Positions 8,393 through 15,823 are shown, numbered from the stretch's first letter. The stretch: DNA of 20,527 nt from JAAYAY01 sp964429355 (GCA_964429355.1 CAYSCH010000144.1:1-20527); one strand, 5' to 3'. Notes: generated by a model not told the origin, from the sequence alone. Translations and numbers: made by a program.

Positions 8393-8409
8393 CAGCGCTT
8401 TCAGCGCTG
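8393..8409. repeat. Inverted repeat CAGCGCT-TTC-AGCGCTG
   Basis: Perfect 7-bp arms with a 3-nt loop, 30 nt upstream of the LRR gene start and in its likely leader. It contains a smaller palindrome (TCAGCGCTGA). It may be a hairpin that separates expression of the upstream oxidoreductase from the LRR gene. No U-run follows on either strand. Confidence 0.45.
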
Positions 8410-8415
8410 ACGGGG

Positions 8416-8450
8416 GTTAAGGCCGTCGGACGTGGGATGAAGACCTTAAC
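8416..8450. repeat. Inverted repeat GTTAAGG / CCTTAAC
   Basis: Perfect 7-bp arms (8416-8422 and 8444-8450) around a 21-nt loop, starting 4 nt after the stop of the 8455-9738 oxidoreductase. Next to the hairpin at 8393-8409 it forms a two-part structured spacer. It may be a 3'-end structure or protein site; it lacks the U tract of an intrinsic terminator. Confidence 0.4.
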
Positions 8451-8454
8451 TACT

Positions 8455-9738
8455 TCATAGTGTCCATGGCCCGCGCATTACGCGTGAGAACATCGCCTTC
8501 GCCTCGGCGCTCGGATTGACGAGTTCCTTCTTCGACGGATCCCAGGTGATCTTCTGACCGGTCCGCACTGCCATATCGCACAACAGGCTGATCACGTCGC
8601 TTCGCACGGCGTCACGGATGTTCGACACCGGGGCCTTGCGAGACTTGATCGCCTCGGCGAAATTGCGCGATTGATGGTGGCTCACCTGCAAACTATCGGC
8701 GTTCGGAGTGAGTGGTTCGGCGAGCTTGGTGGGTGTCAGGGCGGGGTCGCTGGCCAGGTTGCCCTCGCCTCGCGCCACCTGGATCCAGCCGTCGGTACCG
8801 ATGAATTTCGTTCGATCCGTGCCGGGGCGGAAAATCAGGTCCACCTCGCCGAGCTTGATCTTCATGTCCCAGTCGTAGACCGTATCGTACAGGCCTTCGC
8901 GTGGAATCACGCCCGTTCCCTCGACCGTGACCAGGCCGCTCAGGTCGGCATCGCTTCCCCAGACCATGATGTCGAGTGGATGGGCCCCCCAGCCGCCAAG
9001 GTATCCAATCGAGTAGTCGTAGACCCAGTAGGTTCCGGGCGGGTTGCAGAGGTCGGTTGTGTAGGCTCGCTTGGGTGCCGGGCCGCACCACATGTCAAAA
9101 TCGAAGCCGTCCGGAACAGGTGCCTCGACGGTCGAACCGCCGGCCCCGCCATTGGGTGCATCGACTTCGATCGCCTGGATCTTGCCGATGGCCCCGCGAC
9201 GAACCAACTCGCACCCATTCCAGCAATGCTGAAGGCTCCGCTGCTGCGTACCGTATTGGAAGATCCGCCCGGTTTCTTCAAGCACCTTCTCGATCGCCAG
9301 ATCCTGCTCGAGCGTAATTCCCAGAGGTTTTTCGATATAGACATCTTTGCCGGCTTTGGCCGCCAGGATCCCGATCGGCACGTGCCAGTGGTCGGGCGTG
9401 GCGATGTAGACGGCGTCGATATCGTCGCGGGCGAGCAGTTCACGGAAGTCGGCGTAGGCCTTGCCATTGCAGACCCTGGCCAGTGCGTCACGTTTGTTTG
9501 CGTAGCAGTCCGAGGTGGCCACGCTCTGCATTTCGGCAACCTGTCGGGCGTCTTGGAACAAGGCCGTACCTCGCCCACCACAGCCGATGTGGCCGATCGC
9601 AATTCGGTCGTTGGCTGGGGCCTTTTCCTCTGCTCCCAGCGCGCTGCCGGGCACAAACAACGGCGCCGCACATCCGACGGCCGCAAGCCGCCTGAGGACC
9701 TCGCGCCGAGACATGGTCCGCTTCGAATTGGCCTTCAT
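8455..9738 (-). CDS. Tat-exported Gfo/Idh/MocA family oxidoreductase
   Basis: A 427-residue protein from ATG 9738. SRREVLRRLAA (10-20) followed by a hydrophobic stretch to about residue 36 is a twin-arginine signal. The dinucleotide-binding motif GHIGCGGRG is at 49-57, the ATPDHWH strand at 113-119 and EKP at 136-138; GGWGAHPLD lies in the substrate domain. The tail (VRTGQKITWDPSKKELVN) is the usual planctomycete form of this family. The start is set by the Tat motif and a GGGGAG about 9 nt upstream; a longer open frame to 10218 runs under the AraC gene and is not used. It is the first gene of the minus-strand cluster, divergent from the AraC regulator with 138 nt between them, and so is the most likely AraC target. 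Predicted periplasmic sugar oxidoreductase, substrate unknown. It is clearly diverged from the 5946-7199 protein, so not a recent duplicate. Confidence 0.93.
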   Translation of the reverse strand: MKANSKRTMSRREVLRRLAAVGCAAPLFVPGSALGAEEKAPANDRIAIGHIGCGGRGTALFQDARQVAEMQSVATSDCYANKRDALARVCNGKAYADFRELLARDDIDAVYIATPDHWHVPIGILAAKAGKDVYIEKPLGITLEQDLAIEKVLEETGRIFQYGTQQRSLQHCWNGCELVRRGAIGKIQAIEVDAPNGGAGGSTVEAPVPDGFDFDMWCGPAPKRAYTTDLCNPPGTYWVYDYSIGYLGGWGAHPLDIMVWGSDADLSGLVTVEGTGVIPREGLYDTVYDWDMKIKLGEVDLIFRPGTDRTKFIGTDGWIQVARGEGNLASDPALTPTKLAEPLTPNADSLQVSHHQSRNFAEAIKSRKAPVSNIRDAVRSDVISLLCDMAVRTGQKITWDPSKKELVNPSAEAKAMFSRVMRGPWTL

Positions 9739-9876
9739 GGTGTAGCTCTCCCCTGACTGAGACTTACCGAACGAAATTTTCTGAATCCCACAGTTTGCCC
9801 CCGAATCCGGGGCTCCAGTATACTGGACGGAGCGGTCAGGCGAACTACAAAATGGTTCACTGAAAGATTTTGAACC
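9739..9876. promoter_or_regulatory. Divergent regulatory region between oxidoreductase and AraC genes
   Basis: This 138-nt spacer must hold promoters for both genes. It contains three symmetric elements: CCCCG/CGGGG arms at 9799-9812, a perfect palindrome at 9814-9827, and an inverted repeat at 9852-9878. The palindrome centre holds TATACT, which resembles a -10 box and reads the same on both strands, but no good -35 box was found at 16-18 nt on either side. Confidence 0.6.
9814..9827. promoter_or_regulatory. Perfect 14-bp palindrome, candidate operator
   Basis: TCCAGTATACTGGA is its own reverse complement. It lies 50 nt from the AraC start and 76 nt from the oxidoreductase start. A perfect palindrome this long in a 138-nt divergent region is a good operator candidate. 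AraC-type proteins more often bind direct half-sites, so another dimeric regulator is possible. Confidence 0.5.
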
Positions 9877-9878
9877 AT
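9852..9878. promoter_or_regulatory. Inverted repeat overlapping the AraC start codon
   Basis: ATGGTTCA (9852-9859) and TGAACCAT (9871-9878) are perfect 8-bp arms separated by 11 nt. The right arm includes the first two bases of the AraC ATG. It could be an autoregulatory operator, or an mRNA hairpin that hides the start; no Shine-Dalgarno is visible for this gene. Confidence 0.5.
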
Positions 9879-10926
9879 GACGAAACGCGTTCCGATCTAC
9901 ACCAGCCAGGACGAGACCTACCAGGCCGACACCTGCCAGCCACTGCTCGAGGCGGCCCGGGTGGGTGAGATCCGACTCGAAACGCTCGTCCACGGCCATT
10001 ATCCTGGGCGGCCCCTGCCGCGTGCGGCCCTGCCGGGGCTCAAGACCGTGGGGTATTGGGATGCGGAAGGACCGCAGGCCTGGGGGCTGGGCTGGCATCA
10101 GAACGAAGGCATCGAATTGACCCTGCTCGAAAGGGGAGGCCTCGGTTTTGCCGCTGAGAGGAAGGAGTGCCGGCTGAGGCCCAACGATCTGACGGTAACC
10201 CGGCCCTGGCAGCGCCATCGACTGGGCTCACCCCACGTTGGGCCCGGTCGTCTTCACTGGGTGATTCTGGATGTCGGTGTTCGCCGTCCCCACCAGACAT
10301 GGCGGTGGCCGTCGTGGGTCATGCTGGGCAAGGGGGATCTGGATGAGCTGACCCACATTCTCCGGCATAACGAGCAGCCGGTCTGGCACAATGCGGTGCA
10401 GGTCTGCGAGTGTTTTGTTCGAATCGCCCAGGTAATCGAATCCGATCGTGAGGGATCGAACGTATCCTGGCTCACGGTGCTGCTGAACGAGCTCTTTCTC
10501 CACACACTGGAGCTGTTTCGCAGCCACGAGGTGACCCTCGACGAGACTCTCTCCGATACGCAGCGGACGGTGGAACTCTTCCTGGAGGATCTCCGTTCGG
10601 ATCGTCGCCAGCTTGCTGGAGAATGGACCGTTCGCCGTATGGCCCAGTCCTGCGGTCTCGGTGTTACCCGGTTCACCGACTATTGCCGGCGGCTGACGAA
10701 CACGACGCCCATGCAGCACCTGAACCGCATGCGACTGGATGCGGCCGGCCAGTTGCTGCGCGAGGAACGGGGGCTGACGAATTTGCAGGTGGCCGAGCAG
10801 TGCGGATTCAGTTCGGCCCAGTATTTTGCGACGGTGTTCCGGCGGCATTTCGGCTGCACGCCGCAGCAGTATGGGGCGGATGGCGAGGCGGGATTGTTCT
10901 TTACCCGCCCGTACGCTTCAACGTGA
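9877..10926 (+). CDS. AraC-family transcriptional regulator
   Basis: A 349-residue protein. The N-terminal part (about 30-135) looks like a cupin-type ligand-sensing domain (GIELTLLERG, RPNDLTVTRP). The C-terminal 235-333 is an AraC/XylS DNA-binding domain with two helix-turn-helix units: WTVRRMAQSCGLGVTRF at 250-266 and TNLQVAEQCGFSSAQYFATV at 301-320, then FRRHFGCTPQQY. It is transcribed away from the oxidoreductase/LRR/isomerase cluster and is its likely regulator, probably responding to a sugar. The ATG at 9877 has no clear ribosome site and sits inside an inverted repeat, which hints at autoregulation. It is the only plus-strand gene in the first 17 kb. Confidence 0.93.
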   Translation: MTKRVPIYTSQDETYQADTCQPLLEAARVGEIRLETLVHGHYPGRPLPRAALPGLKTVGYWDAEGPQAWGLGWHQNEGIELTLLERGGLGFAAERKECRLRPNDLTVTRPWQRHRLGSPHVGPGRLHWVILDVGVRRPHQTWRWPSWVMLGKGDLDELTHILRHNEQPVWHNAVQVCECFVRIAQVIESDREGSNVSWLTVLLNELFLHTLELFRSHEVTLDETLSDTQRTVELFLEDLRSDRRQLAGEWTVRRMAQSCGLGVTRFTDYCRRLTNTTPMQHLNRMRLDAAGQLLREERGLTNLQVAEQCGFSSAQYFATVFRRHFGCTPQQYGADGEAGLFFTRPYAST

Positions 10927-10999
10927 GTGTTCCAAGAATACGGCCACATAAATCGACATCTCAGGGAATCAGGCGAGGCTATTCATATCTAGGTCCGCA

Positions 11000-11053
11000 T
11001 AACGCAGAACTCATCGGCTGCGGCTCAGGCGGTCCGGTGGAGTGTCTTGGTTA
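11000..11053. repeat. attC-like stem-loop at the 3' end of a membrane-protein gene
   Basis: TAAC at 11000-11003 pairs with GTTA at 11050-11053, and CATCGG (11012-11017) pairs with CCGGTG (11034-11039, one G-U), giving two short stems with 8- and 10-nt spacers and a 16-nt loop. The order outer box, spacer, inner box, loop, inner box, spacer, outer box is that of integron attC sites, and 54 nt is near their lower size limit. The outer boxes only partly fit the 7-base attC consensus. It overlaps the last codons of the minus-strand gene, which is where an attC would sit in a cassette. Confidence 0.35.
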
Positions 11054-11858
11054 GGATTCCCTTCTTCTTGAGCCACGCCGCCATGTTCGGCAAACGTTGC
11101 AGACACCTCCTCCGAAAACTCGGCCTTTGCCACGGCTTTCGCTTCGTTACGTGAGTTGGGGTTTCCCACGATACGTCTGGCCGGTTGAGTTCGCAATTGG
11201 CGAAATCGTAGAGGCACACCGGTTCGTTACCCACCCAGAGGCACATGATCTGCGAGTCCGCGGACCATGAGATACGTCTCTCACCACCCAGATCATCGTC
11301 GAGGCAAAAGCCATCCAAACGTGTGCACGTCAGCGGCCGCTTGACATTTGCTGTCACAATGAATGCGAAAGACGTATCTAACCAGTTATCCTCGTCACAA
11401 AGGACGCGCCGAGAGCCGTCAGGACTGATGCTCTCTACGGCTATGTGAGACGTGTCAAATCTGCGAAGGCCGAAGAACAACAGCGTGTCGAACAGGGATG
11501 AAAGGCAAAGCAGTACAACGGGGACGATGAGCAGGAGCCGCTGGCGCGCCGGGCAGGCAAAGCGGACACCCCTGCCAAAGTACACAACAGCCACCGCAAC
11601 CACCCATCCCAGCCCCAACAGGTAGCCCGTGCTGCGCCACAGATCGGTTATCCACGGGGCAAGATACACGCCTCCCGCCGCCTTGCAGAGACTCGGATAG
11701 AGGGAGATCGATATCGCCATCGGCATGCCGGCCAGACCGAGCAGGCAGATCAGCGGTATGGCCCACCAACGGATGTCCGCAAGGGCGTTGGCTTTGAGAA
11801 TTCTTGCACCGGCAACTGCTCCTACCGCAGCGACTACGCCGGCCGTCGTCGTAATCAT
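11025..11858 (-). CDS. Multi-pass membrane protein of unknown function
   Basis: From ATG 11858 the product has 277 residues. GAGGG lies 3 nt upstream, which is close; an upstream ATG at 11912 is the alternative. Hydrophobic segments at about 4-20, 31-51, 75-95 and 108-130 suggest four membrane spans. A soluble domain follows, with motifs VESISPDGSRRV (141-152) and ISWSADSQIMCLWVG (196-210), resembling beta-propeller-type SPDG / WS.DS strands seen in similar membrane proteins. It is unusually rich in Cys. The last 45 residues are Lys/Arg-rich and unlike the rest, while another frame at 11011-11217 reads as a more ordinary acidic segment, so a frameshift near 11165 is possible. The family was not recognised. 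The gene ends inside an attC-like element. Confidence 0.62.
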   Translation of the reverse strand: MITTTAGVVAAVGAVAGARILKANALADIRWWAIPLICLLGLAGMPMAISISLYPSLCKAAGGVYLAPWITDLWRSTGYLLGLGWVVAVAVVYFGRGVRFACPARQRLLLIVPVVLLCLSSLFDTLLFFGLRRFDTSHIAVESISPDGSRRVLCDEDNWLDTSFAFIVTANVKRPLTCTRLDGFCLDDDLGGERRISWSADSQIMCLWVGNEPVCLYDFANCELNRPDVSWETPTHVTKRKPWQRPSFRRRCLQRLPNMAAWLKKKGILTKTLHRTA

Positions 11859-12025
11859 GATCCCTCGCTTATCGCTTCTCGCTAGACAATCCCAGCCGGA
11901 AGCTTCTGCCAACGCCAGTCGGCTTGCGCGGTCAATTCTTGGGGTGTATCGGCATCGAGGAGCGTTTTGCCGTGATCTGTTTCGCCTCCCGAATCGTGCT
12001 GAGGCTGGTGGAGATTCCCGCGGAG

Positions 12026-12637
12026 TTAGCGGGTGAAGGGCCAGAAACCGGTGCTCTTGCGGGCCTGAGTCGATTGGCCCGAAGTGCGGCTTTGCTGCTG
12101 GGTGTTCTGGGGTCTGGCCGTTGCTGCCGATGGTGTCCTGGTCCGCTGCGTCTGGGGCGATTTGGCCTGGGGCCGTTTGGCCGGGGTCGGCTGGGGCGCG
12201 CTGGACTGTGTCTGCGGTGCCGGCACATGAACGGTGGTTGCCTGAATCTGGGCCTGGGCACCAAGAAGGATCTGCTCGACTCGCTTCTGATATTCGACAG
12301 CCACTTGTTTTTCGATCTTCTCGATACGGTTGAGCTCTTTCTGATCCTGTTTGTCAATTGCCGCACTTCGCAGTTTTTCGATCTGGGCGAACTGGGATTG
12401 GAGGCGGCGTTCTTCGGCCTGGATCAACTGCTGGGTGGCACTCACCTGCCGGTCGAGTTGCGGGTCGGCAACCTGGGCATTGGTCTGGGCCGCATTTCCG
12501 GCCAGTCTCTGGGCGTGCGGGGCGCTCCGCAGCAACATGGGCTCGGGAGAAGGAGCCGGCATGAACTCGCCACCGTTCTGGGCGAACACCGGGGTGGCAA
12601 TGAAGGCAAAACTGAAGACAAGAACGGCCAATCTCAT
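12026..12637 (-). CDS. Secreted coiled-coil protein with Gln/Thr/Pro-rich tail
   Basis: A 203-residue protein from ATG 12637, chosen because GGGGGAG lies about 8 nt upstream and a clean Sec signal follows (MRLAVLVFSFAFIATPVFAQ, cleavage after VFA at residue 19). Residues 60-130 form a Gln/Glu/Lys/Arg-rich helix with heptad-like Leu/Ile spacing (EERRLQSQFAQIEKLRSAAI), a likely coiled coil. Residues 131-195 are low-complexity Gln, Thr, Pro, Ser and Ala with many basic residues, ending GFWPFTR. The frame is open far upstream to 13081, but that part does not look like protein and overlaps the UroD-like gene. Probably periplasmic; function unknown. No neighbour within 150 nt. Confidence 0.75.
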   Translation of the reverse strand: MRLAVLVFSFAFIATPVFAQNGGEFMPAPSPEPMLLRSAPHAQRLAGNAAQTNAQVADPQLDRQVSATQQLIQAEERRLQSQFAQIEKLRSAAIDKQDQKELNRIEKIEKQVAVEYQKRVEQILLGAQAQIQATTVHVPAPQTQSSAPQPTPAKRPQAKSPQTQRTRTPSAATARPQNTQQQSRTSGQSTQARKSTGFWPFTR

Positions 12638-13022
12638 TGAATTCTCCCCCCAGGATTGGACTGCCGGGCGGCTGCGCCCGTCAAATCTCGGTTGCTTGTG
12701 TTCGTTCAGGTGTCTGAAGTAGCGAAGTTCCAGGCCGCAGGGCGGTGTCAGTGCCAGACCGGCAGCGTGATTTCTGGCGATTGGGTGGTGTTCTCGATGG
12801 AACAGGTTTCCGCGGCCAACCCTCTCCGCCACTTCACTTGGATGGAATGTCGCGTCTTTTCGAACAGTTCCATATGGATAGCGACTATCGCAAGAGTTAA
12901 TCCAGGCTTTCCGTCTGTATGGGTTGTGGGGGAACTGAGGGAGATGAGAAGGAGACCTACCTAACGCGAGGGGTTCTTGATCTGCCTGGGGGGGTAGTTG
13001 AGGCTGGAGGGATTGGCCGCGG
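12638..13022. other. Intergenic region with small inverted repeats
   Basis: A 385-nt stretch between the UroD-like stop and the coiled-coil gene start. It should hold the promoter of the coiled-coil gene. A perfect palindrome TCCATATGGA (12869-12878) touches GATAG-CGA-CTATC (12877-12889), and a strong hairpin lies at 12665-12680. No convincing -35/-10 pair, gene or terminator was seen; a plus-strand frame at 12656-12964 has no ribosome site and is not called. Confidence 0.5.
12665..12680. repeat. GC-rich hairpin in the leader of the coiled-coil gene
   Basis: CGGGCG and CGCCCG arms (6 bp) around a 4-nt loop, 28 nt upstream of the start codon. It could affect ribosome access or mRNA stability. 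No U-run. Confidence 0.45.
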
Positions 13023-14027
13023 TCAACGGATTGCGCCGGTGTACTCGTCCAGGAGGCGGCGATAAACGCCGTACTGCTCAAGAGTTACGTGGGGTGGCGT
13101 CTGGTGGTCCACACTGGGAATGAAACCACCCGACCGCATGAGTGGGAGCAATCGTTCGAATTCAGCACGCATCGCCTCCTCGCCTTTGTTCATCACCATC
13201 TTGTCGAAGTGGCCAACGAGGCAGACTTCGGGATAGGCCTTGCGCAAGGCCATGCCGTCCACTCCGGCCTGGCGTTCCAGGGGGAGCACACCGCGAATCC
13301 CCTCGCGCATCAGCCAGGGGACCATGAGGGTCACGTCGCCGTCGGTGTCGACGAGGGTTACGGAGTCCATTTCCTCCAGCCGCGGGATGATCTGCCGGTA
13401 GTAGGGGGCAATGAACTCGTCGAAACAGCGTTCGGAGATCATCGGGCCGTTGTTGTACGACATGTCTTCGGCAATCGTTGCGAAGGTGGGAACGCAGGCC
13501 TTTTCAACCTGATCCAGGATTCGCAGGTTGAAGTCCGTCAGGTCCTGGTTGATCCGATGGATCAGTTCCGGCTGGTCGTAGAAGGCGAGGCTGATTTTGG
13601 TGAAGCCCATGAGTGTGCGGGGAAACCAGAAGAAGCCTTCCAGCGTGATCCAGACAACCGCTTCACCCACGGCCTGGCGAGCCGCCCAGGGACGCATCGA
13701 GTCGATTGCCCGAGTGTGGTCCGGAAAGAACTTGGGCCGCAGGCGGAGGTAGTCGTCCATGTTGGAGACGATGCCCTCGACATGGTGCTGGACGGCTTCG
13801 ATCGTGTTGTCGGTGGTGGAGAACCAGAACTGCTGGTAGGGATCGAGTGCAAAGTGTTCAGCGATTTCGAAGACGCTGTTGAGGTTTTGGGGGAGGCCCT
13901 GCTGTTTCCAGTTGGCGATCGTCTCGTCCCACCACATGGCCCACTCCCAGCGAGGCAATCGATCGACCGGTTGGAAGTCCATGAGGGAACGAAACCGTTC
14001 GACATGATTCATGTGCAATTCGTTCAC
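13023..14027 (-). CDS. Uroporphyrinogen decarboxylase-like (URO-D superfamily) protein
   Basis: A 334-residue protein with the URO-D superfamily pattern. The N-terminus (MNHVERFRSLMDFQPVDRLPRWEW) is the usual opening, and later LVDTDGDVTLMVPWLMREGIRGVLPLE and KAYPEVCLVGHFDK are the strand motifs of the barrel. True heme-pathway UroD residues are not evident; proteins of this branch are abundant in planctomycetes and are related to UroD and corrinoid methyltransferases, with mostly unknown roles. The start is GTG at 14027, with GGAG 7 nt upstream; an in-frame ATG at 14012 lacks a ribosome site. No signal peptide, so cytoplasmic. It lies 143 nt downstream of the sialidase-like gene on the same strand. 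It should not be called hemE. Confidence 0.85.
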   Translation of the reverse strand: MNELHMNHVERFRSLMDFQPVDRLPRWEWAMWWDETIANWKQQGLPQNLNSVFEIAEHFALDPYQQFWFSTTDNTIEAVQHHVEGIVSNMDDYLRLRPKFFPDHTRAIDSMRPWAARQAVGEAVVWITLEGFFWFPRTLMGFTKISLAFYDQPELIHRINQDLTDFNLRILDQVEKACVPTFATIAEDMSYNNGPMISERCFDEFIAPYYRQIIPRLEEMDSVTLVDTDGDVTLMVPWLMREGIRGVLPLERQAGVDGMALRKAYPEVCLVGHFDKMVMNKGEEAMRAEFERLLPLMRSGGFIPSVDHQTPPHVTLEQYGVYRRLLDEYTGAIR

Positions 14028-14099
14028 AGAGTGTCTCCGAACGCTTGTGAAGTGGCCAGATGGAACAGTCTTCCCAAAATCAGTGGAGTCTCATTTCGT

Positions 14100-14159
14100 G
14101 ATGCAGGACGGGATTGCATCCTGTCGCGACAGGCGACAGGTCTGTCTCGCGGCGGAGAC
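14100..14159. repeat. Cluster of three adjacent inverted repeats
   Basis: Three symmetric elements follow each other: GATGCA/TGCATC (14100-14105, 14115-14120), a perfect 14-bp palindrome CCTGTCGCGACAGG (14120-14133), and GTCTC/GAGAC (14144-14148, 14155-14159). CGACAGG is also directly repeated at 14127-14133 and 14134-14140. It lies between the sialidase-like stop and the UroD-like start. It may be a REP-like element, a processing site or an operator; no U-run marks it as a terminator. Confidence 0.5.
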
Positions 14160-14170
14160 GCATGCGAAGG

Positions 14171-15823
14171 TCATTTCTCAGGCGGAGTCCAGCGGCTGAC
14201 GCAGATGTGGGTGATATTGTCGATCCCGTTGAAGTAGTAGATGGTTGCCAGGGTGCCGTCGGCGAGGCGCTGGGTGATCGGGTAACCGAGGTCACTGCCG
14301 CTGCCGAACCCATCCGCTCGCAGGACAACTTCCCTTTCGACATCCCATGTCTTCCCGCCATCGTGGCTCAGACAGGCCCGAATTCCCATCGGCGCGCGCC
14401 GTACCCCGTAGGTTGCCACCAGACGACCGTCGGGCAAGCGGAGCAGATGGGCCGGGTAGCCCCAGATGCCCGTATTGACCGGCTCGGACCAGGTCTTGCC
14501 CTGATCGACAGACGTGACCTGGAAGAGATATCCAGCCCGCGCGGCATCGGCCGATTCGGCAGTGCGAACGAGGGCAATGACGTGCCCGTCAGCGTTGACA
14601 CCCAGGGCCGTTTCGTTGTAGCTCATCTGTTCGTCGCCGAGTGCCATCGGCAGGCAGGTCCAAGTGTCACCGTCGTCGTCGCTGCGCAGCACGTAGGCAC
14701 TGCGCCGTTTCTCAGGGCCCGTTCCGTAAATGGCCACCAATCGCAGACCGCCGCCAAGATTGAGAGTCGAGGCCTGGTGAAAGGTCATCATTCCGCCGCC
14801 CGGTGGGACCTCGATCTCGGTCCACGGCCGGATTGTTTCCCCCTCGATGCTGCGGACCGTGGAACGAGCGCCGCTGAGATAGGCCACGGTCCCCGGGCGG
14901 ACCGATTGCACGGTGCGTCCTTCGGCCTTCAGACGGTCGGTCTGGCCTTCGTCGACGTAACGCCAGCCAATGGCGCCGGCGATTGCCAGGTTGCCGTCGG
15001 CACGAATCGTCTGGGGATCATAGCTGGGCACGTCGGCTCCGGCAGCCTCCCAGGTAATGCCTCCGTCGCGGCTCAGCATCCGCCTGGAACCGCCCGTGTT
15101 GTCGATATGGCTACGCCGTACCCGGCTTCCGAAGCTGGTGACGAGCAGGCCGTCGTCATACTGGTAGAGGCTGGGAAAGCAGGCGTAGATGTCTTCCTGT
15201 TTGTAGACGATGTGGTGCTGGGCCTTGGGCCAGACATCGACTTTGGGCTGCTCGGCCGTCCAGGTGACAGAGTCCCACCAGGCCTCCCCAGTGGCAGCGG
15301 AACTGAGACTGCCGAATCCCACGATGTTTCGACCGGAGTGGGCGTCCCAGGTGGACTTGCCGGCCAGGTCGATGAGCGTTTTGCCGTCTAGTTTCACGAG
15401 GGCGTCGTCGCCGATCATTTCGATCCGCACCAGGTGGAAATCACTGGCCAGGTCGACTTCCGCCCGAACGTCGAGCCGATGGATTTCGATTCGATCGGGA
15501 AACAGCGTCAAGCCGATTTCGCGAATGCCGTCGGCGGCAAGCAGGGTCACGCCCGCCGGCCCGGAACAGCTTGCGACCTTGACGCGAGCTTCCACGGCAT
15601 GAGGCCGATCGGGAATTGCTCCCCAGGGGAAGCTGATGAACTGGAGCTCTCCTTGGGAAGCGCCGTTATCCTGGACGTGCAAGACGCCGTCTTCGACCGA
15701 GACGGAGCAGTTTGCGATCTGTTGACACGACCACGGTGGCCGAGCCTCGCCGGGCAATATGGAGGCGTCGTAGGTGAAAGTATGTCCCAATGCCAAGGCG
15801 GCAACGATCACGAGCATTTCCAT
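14171..15823 (-). CDS. Exported sialidase-like (BNR/Asp-box) protein
   Basis: A 550-residue protein. A short hydrophobic N-terminus (MEMLVIVAALALG) suggests export. Residues about 40-190 look like a concanavalin/laminin-G-type beta-sandwich (VEARVKVASCSG, LVKLDGKTLIDLAG, IVGFGSLSS). From about 200 on is a six-bladed sialidase-type propeller with four Asp boxes: SRDGGITW 251-258, SDDDGDTW 381-388, SVDQGKTW 438-445 and SHDGGKTW 486-493. GYPAHLLRLPDGRLVATYG and the final ICVSRW motif are typical of the family. A fold match does not prove sialic acid as substrate; planctomycetes carry many such exo-glycosidase-like proteins of unknown specificity. The start has no good ribosome site, and ATG two codons later is an alternative. 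It is 206 nt downstream of the Uma2 gene and 143 nt upstream of the UroD-like gene. Confidence 0.87.
   Translation of the reverse strand: MEMLVIVAALALGHTFTYDASILPGEARPPWSCQQIANCSVSVEDGVLHVQDNGASQGELQFISFPWGAIPDRPHAVEARVKVASCSGPAGVTLLAADGIREIGLTLFPDRIEIHRLDVRAEVDLASDFHLVRIEMIGDDALVKLDGKTLIDLAGKSTWDAHSGRNIVGFGSLSSAATGEAWWDSVTWTAEQPKVDVWPKAQHHIVYKQEDIYACFPSLYQYDDGLLVTSFGSRVRRSHIDNTGGSRRMLSRDGGITWEAAGADVPSYDPQTIRADGNLAIAGAIGWRYVDEGQTDRLKAEGRTVQSVRPGTVAYLSGARSTVRSIEGETIRPWTEIEVPPGGGMMTFHQASTLNLGGGLRLVAIYGTGPEKRRSAYVLRSDDDGDTWTCLPMALGDEQMSYNETALGVNADGHVIALVRTAESADAARAGYLFQVTSVDQGKTWSEPVNTGIWGYPAHLLRLPDGRLVATYGVRRAPMGIRACLSHDGGKTWDVEREVVLRADGFGSGSDLGYPITQRLADGTLATIYYFNGIDNITHICVSRWTPPEK

Noticed and set aside
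12638..13081. N-terminal extension of the coiled-coil protein by 148 codons
   Set aside because: It lacks protein-like composition, overlaps the UroD-like gene, and the internal ATG at 12637 has a ribosome site and a signal peptide.
13023..14027. Calling the URO-D superfamily gene hemE
   Set aside because: The sequence fits the divergent planctomycete branch, lacks clear heme-pathway residues, and has no heme genes nearby.
14113..14400. Hairpin cluster as a CRISPR array
   Set aside because: There are no regularly spaced repeats and spacers, only a few adjacent symmetric elements, and no cas genes.
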